Source: Phalacrocorax aristotelis (taxonomy: Eukaryota; Chordata; Aves; Suliformes; Phalacrocoracidae). From it: DNA of 64,000 bases. The stretch covers positions 26,240,797 through 26,304,796 of the forward strand of contig NC_134285.1 in NCBI RefSeq assembly GCF_949628215.1. Reading direction: 5' to 3'. Shown in pieces: positions 61,401 to 64,000 of this stretch (its first letter is position 1; each line of letters opens with the position of its first letter). The translations under genes were made by a program, and so were the position numbers. The notes below the pieces were generated by a model. It was not told the origin of the DNA and made no database searches. It saw only the letters and a program-made list of their open reading frames with translations.

Positions 61401-63733
61401 AGGCAGCAGTTCATGCCAGTGGGGAGCCTGGTTTTTCCTCCTTGGGTTTGAAAGGAATTAGTAAATATTCATCATCTTCTGGTATCCAGGTTCTTATACC
61501 TTCAGCTGCAAAAGGCACCCTAATCATCATGCTTTAAGACTCTGTGTTCCAGTGCTGGCTGGCCTGAGCCCTGGAGGGCAGCCCACTGTCTCTGGGGGCT
61601 CTTGAGTGTAAAGTTGCTGCAGCATTGCTTAAAGCTGAGTTTTAAGGTTCAGGCATGTCCTCTCTAATCACCTCTGTCCTCCAGCCCAGTCTTCATATCT
61701 TGGGTGTGATGCTCAGTTCTGCAGTTTTTGGTTGACTCTGCACCTTGGGATTTTCCCACCATTTTTGCTTCAAACCCTCTGGAAGTGAGCTGTCCAGCCC
61801 TCTTGCTCCTTGCTTACAGAAACGAGAAAGCATTACCTCAGATGTAGAAAAGCTTCGTACTGCCATCCCCTTCTGGTGTGCTGCGCTCCTCCACAAAGTG
61901 TAGTTAGGCTGAAGGATCTTGGAGCTTTCCAACCTGTGCTTGTGTAACTGGTGATTTTTAAGTTGCATCTGTGTTTCAGAACAGCTGAATATCCTCAAAA
62001 GTACAGAATCCCATTTTTCAAGCTAGGAGTCTCTCTTCTTTGCCCCTGTGTACACTTTAACTGCTCTGCTTGACAAGGCTCCGTACTGAATCGGCCACAT
62101 CAAATGCCTCGATCTCTTCTGGTGTTGTCTCCTTTGCAGGATGGGCAGTAGTACTGCCCATGTTATTCTTTGAGAAATGGAGTCAGCAAAATCTGAGGAA
62201 CTGGTTGTCAGGACATCCTGTGTGATATCCCAAGCTGAATTAAGGGAGGAACTCAGCCTAGAGTTCTTGGTGCTAATGTGACACCTGTCCCTGGAGCCTG
62301 TCTCTGGGCTGTCTGGTCGATCAAGAACAGTGGCAATCAAGTTTGAACAAGGCTTCAAGCTTGTAGTTGTTCAGTGCGCAGTGGCTGGAGGCCAGCACTC
62401 TTGCAGTCTCACCGTGGGAAGCTCTGCTTAGGAAGTGATGGTTAGTGTGCAAAGAGATAACATTCCATTACTGTGATTGGCGGTTGAAGCCTTTCTTGTA
62501 GAGATGGAGCTAGACCTGTCATGTCACTGTGCTGGGGGATGTTGTTTCTGCGGTGTAAGCCTCTTGGGCAAGGGATCTCTCAATTTCTGTCCTGTTTGTC
62601 AACATGCTCTGAACATATGGTTGGTAGCTCGACAACAAAGGCTTTGGTGGTAAAAATAGCTTCAGGTGTTCCCACCCTGCTTTGCAGTTCGCTGCCTCCT
62701 CTCCTGTGCCAGAATTGGCATAGCGAGAGGCTGTGCACATCCAGCTCAGAAATCACCCTCCAGAAAAAAAGTGAGAACTTCTTGAGCCTGTTTTTTCACT
62801 GAAGCCCACTGTGAGTCACACCATCCATAGTGACAGTCAGTGAGCAGTGAAAACGTCTCTTGGGGCAGACAGCGCTGGGTGGGCTCTGGGTGCGGAAGAT
62901 GGTGGATGGTAGCTGTGGTTCCATTCCAGAGATGTTCATCCCAGCCTGGCAGTGCTGGGCCTCGAGACAGTGGAAGAATTGTTATTTTTCTCTAGGTGGC
63001 TGGCTGGTGTTGAGGACTGGTTGCTGTCTCTCTGGCGGTGTTGTGCTTTCCCAGAAGTGTTGCAGGGCTTACCATGAGGAACAGAGGATTGAATTGGAAT
63101 GGCTCTTGCTTACCAGGATGATAGCGAGCCAAGTAGCTTTCTCACTGCGGAGCTGTCCTGTGGAGGCACAGGAGAGCCTTCACTGCTGTGTTGGGTTGTG
63201 CGTTGCCGCTGTTAGGTCATTGCTCGTTCTTCCTGGGTTTCCTGCAGAAAATAAGACTGTGTGCTGGGTTGAAAGCCAGTGTTGCCTAGGCCAGGCCCTT
63301 GATTTAGTGAGCTGGCCTTTGCCAGGCTGCCACACCCCACTGTACTCCTGATACCCATTGTCTCCAGGCAGGTCAGTATGGATCCAATCAGACCTTGCCT
63401 GTCTGCGCTGCTTTCCCTTCCCTTTGTTCACCTTCTTGCTTTGACCTTTCCCTTCCCTTTTTGTATGCCCACTAAATGGCTGCCAGCCCCTGCCAGCTCT
63501 GCCTCTTAGAGCTGCCACTTGTGCTTCCTGAAAGGCGGACAGGTGTGAATGAATGAGAGCCTAGCAGAGGGCAATAATTTGTTACAGCAAGTTTTATTTT
63601 TCCCCCTTTCTTCAGATACAGCACAAAGAATCCCGCTCTGCAGTCAGAGACAGTTCATTACAAGAGAGGGGTAAGCCAGCAATTCTCCCTGCCTTCCTTC
63701 AAGATTGATTTCTCAGACTGGAAGGATGATGAG
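34354..63733 (+). CDS. MGRN1: MGRN1, E3 ubiquitin ligase mahogunin (5' part)
   Basis: Five coding exons (34354-34441, 42369-42487, 45486-45574, 51703-51849, 63616-63733) give the first 187 residues; the gene continues past the right edge. The N-terminus MGSLLSRRIAGVEDIDIQ, then NYFASHFFMGGEKFD, PVKTLRSLVNIRKDSL, FTFDADARVAITIYCQAT and VHYKRGVSQQFSLPSFKI are near-identical to mammalian MGRN1 rather than the paralogue RNF157. This is the conserved N-terminal region that precedes the RING, which is not in the window. Gly2 in MGSLLS suits N-myristoylation (predicted). MGRN1 is a cytosolic/endosomal RING E3; in mouse it ubiquitinates TSG101, dampens melanocortin receptor signalling and, with MEGF8, targets Smoothened. 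Mouse loss gives the mahoganoid coat and spongiform degeneration. The start context GCCATGG is optimal. Intron 2 has a GC donor. Confidence 0.97.
34442..42368 (+). other. MGRN1: MGRN1 intron 1
   Basis: 7.9-kb GT-AG intron ending in a long T tract and TTTTCTAG. It is CpG-rich at the start, then abruptly AT-rich from about 34.8 kb. It holds the (CTGGCC)4 repeat at its 5' end. No other exon is recognised. Confidence 0.9.
34622..34645. repeat. (CTGGCC)4 hexamer repeat
   Basis: Four perfect CTGGCC units followed by the near-unit CTGGCT, early in MGRN1 intron 1. Confidence 0.9.
42369..42487 (+). CDS. MGRN1: MGRN1 coding exon 2
   Basis: Acceptor TTTTCTAG completes a Gly codon. Then 39 codons run from NYFASHFFMGGEKFD to DLNFLGNRPVQ. 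It ends in phase 0 at CAG, followed by GCAAGT rather than GT. Confidence 0.97.
42488..42493 (+). other. MGRN1: Non-canonical GC splice donor, MGRN1 intron 2
   Basis: CAG|GCAAGT matches the strong consensus of GC-AG introns. Exon 3 begins in phase 0 with FPYITPAPHEPV, and mammalian MGRN1 joins NRPVQ directly to FPY, so the exon must stop after CAG. The only nearby GT (42482-42483) would break the frame and delete conserved residues. Confidence 0.9.
43440..43520 (-). mobile_element. Possible ancient MIR-type SINE fragment
   Basis: CTTTACAGATGGGGGAAACT followed by GAGGCA and, shortly after, GATGACTTG resembles the reverse complement of the conserved MIR core (TTTACAGATGAGGAAACTGA followed by GGC). 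The upstream TTAATTCAT also fits weakly. Diverged remnants of this kind are plausible in any amniote. The call rests on pattern memory only. Confidence 0.4.
44221..44246. repeat. Overlapping short palindromes
   Basis: CTGCTCTA-TG-TAGAGCAG is a perfect 8-bp inverted repeat, and its right arm forms a second perfect inverted repeat, TAGAGCA-G-TGCTCTA. Three alternating copies of the same arm lie in 26 bp. Confidence 0.8.
45486..45574 (+). CDS. MGRN1: MGRN1 coding exon 3
   Basis: Acceptor TTGTTCCAG, then FPYITPAPHEPVKTLRSLVN to KDSLRLV plus two bases of an Arg codon. Donor GAG|GTACTG, phase 2. Confidence 0.97.
45575..51702 (+). other. MGRN1: MGRN1 intron 3
   Basis: 6.1-kb GT-AG intron, AT- and T-rich, with a T tract near 46490-46505. 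No exon or known repeat is recognised. Confidence 0.9.
51703..51849 (+). CDS. MGRN1: MGRN1 coding exon 4
   Basis: Acceptor ATCTTTCAG completes Arg. Then 48 codons run from YKDDVDSPTEENGKQKVLYS through FTFDADARVAITIYCQAT to EEFVGGMA plus two bases. Donor GT|GTAAGT. The ARVAITIY segment is the family hallmark. Confidence 0.97.
52177..52233. repeat. CAAA-type repeat with (CCAA)5
   Basis: Irregular AAAC/CAAA units are followed by five perfect CCAA units at 52214-52233. Confidence 0.9.
54290..54329. repeat. AT-rich palindromic patch
   Basis: Forty bases of almost pure A+T include the perfect inverted repeat TTTAATTT-T-AAATTAAA at 54303-54319. Confidence 0.8.
56178..56195 (-). mobile_element. CR1 LINE 3'-terminal repeat remnant
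   Basis: Minus strand reads ATGATTCTATGATTCTAT, two copies of the octamer (ATTCTATG type) that ends CR1 elements in birds and other sauropsids. The expected CR1 body should extend to higher plus coordinates, but the flank is not convincingly similar, so this is an old or severely truncated copy. Confidence 0.55.
60082..60105. repeat. Perfect 10-bp inverted repeat with 4-nt loop
   Basis: GAGCATGTAT-CACA-ATACATGCTC. Related direct repeats (TACATGCTCT) recur at 60135-60144, so a local duplication has occurred. Confidence 0.9.
60911..60935. repeat. Perfect 10-bp inverted repeat with 5-nt loop
   Basis: CTAAGGTGAC-TTGCT-GTCACCTTAG, a fully paired hairpin in MGRN1 intron 4. Confidence 0.9.
60924..61000 (+). 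mobile_element. Possible MIR-type SINE core fragment
   Basis: CTGTCACCTTAGATAAGTCA, followed by CTTTCCCAGCTGTA and a purine-rich GAGGGAGAA, resembles the sense MIR core (TGTGACCTTGGGCAAGTCAC, then CAGTTTCC and CATCTGTA). Similarity is patchy and judged by eye. Confidence 0.35.
63616..63733 (+). CDS. MGRN1: MGRN1 coding exon 5
   Basis: Acceptor TTTCTTCAG completes Val. Then 39 codons run from YSTKNPALQSETVHYKRGVS to FKIDFSDWKDDE. Donor GAG|GTAAGT, phase 0. It is the last exon inside the window. Confidence 0.97.
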
Positions 63734-64000
63734 GTAAGTCTCTTCTCAGTGTTCCCTTCTTTTCACAACCCTGTTGTCCCAGAAGCACTGGACTCCATTT
63801 AGTACCGTGAAGTTATGGCTGGAAGACACCCTCTTCCAGCTGCTGTGGCACGTTTTGTGGGAAGGAGATGAATGGGGCCCTGGGAGGAGCAGGCATGAAC
63901 ACTGTATGGGAACTTGACAGGTAGATCAGGCAAACAGGGAAGAAACCCAAAGAAGCAATTTTTGAAGTCACTGATCAGCTGGCATCCCAACATCTGGTGC
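63734..64000 (+). other. MGRN1: MGRN1 intron 5 (partial)
   Basis: The intron begins GTAAGTCT and continues past the window edge. Nothing else is recognised. Confidence 0.9.

Larger units (their letters stand above)
51850..63615 (+). other. MGRN1: MGRN1 intron 4
   Basis: 11.8-kb GT-AG intron. It holds a CAAA/CCAA simple repeat, an AT-rich palindromic patch, a CR1 terminus remnant, two perfect hairpins near 60.1 and 60.9 kb and a possible MIR fragment. No coding exon of another gene is recognised. Confidence 0.9.

Overview
This window is vertebrate nuclear DNA, most likely from a bird. The coding exons are short and separated by introns with standard splice sites. The gene order CDIP1 (inferred) - C16orf96 - UBALD1 - MGRN1 matches human 16p13.3, with the same relative orientations. 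The C16orf96 homologue is compressed into about 6 kb of GC-rich DNA, as expected on an avian microchromosome. A short copy of the octamer repeat that ends CR1 retroposons lies at 56178-56195; CR1 is the main sauropsid LINE. A crocodilian or turtle cannot be excluded from the sequence alone. I found no tRNA, rRNA, CRISPR array or intact mobile element.

Layout. 1-12.2 kb has no recognisable coding exon. It reads as minus-strand transcribed intron and is inferred to be intron 1 of CDIP1, whose non-coding first exon would lie in a CpG island at about 12.24-12.5 kb. The same island faces the C16orf96 (DUF4795 family) homologue on the plus strand, 12760-18631. Its splice-phase skeleton is almost intact, but it carries at least five independent lesions: an exon 1 TAG, an extra C in a C-run, a lost splice acceptor and two TGA codons. 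It therefore looks like a recently dead unitary pseudogene.

UBALD1 (minus strand, 20726-28305) is complete: three coding exons, 162 residues. It lies tail-to-tail with the pseudogene. Its CpG-island promoter (about 27.8-29.1 kb) holds two ZNF143/SBS-like motifs, a CACGTG E-box, a CCAAT box and a 20-base C tract. An intergenic stretch of nearly 5 kb follows.

MGRN1 (plus strand, from 34354) runs off the right edge. Five coding exons (187 residues) are present, ending at 63733. The RING finger lies beyond the window. Intron 2 of MGRN1 uses a GC donor, which the conserved reading frame leaves as the only workable choice. MGRN1 introns are AT- and T-rich compared with the GC-rich 12-34 kb block.

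Functionally this is a housekeeping neighbourhood: an E3 ubiquitin ligase (MGRN1), a small UBA-like protein (UBALD1), a p53-responsive apoptosis gene (CDIP1, only its presumed 5' end) and a dying DUF4795 gene. No novel molecular system is apparent. The most notable points are the pseudogene and the GC-AG intron.
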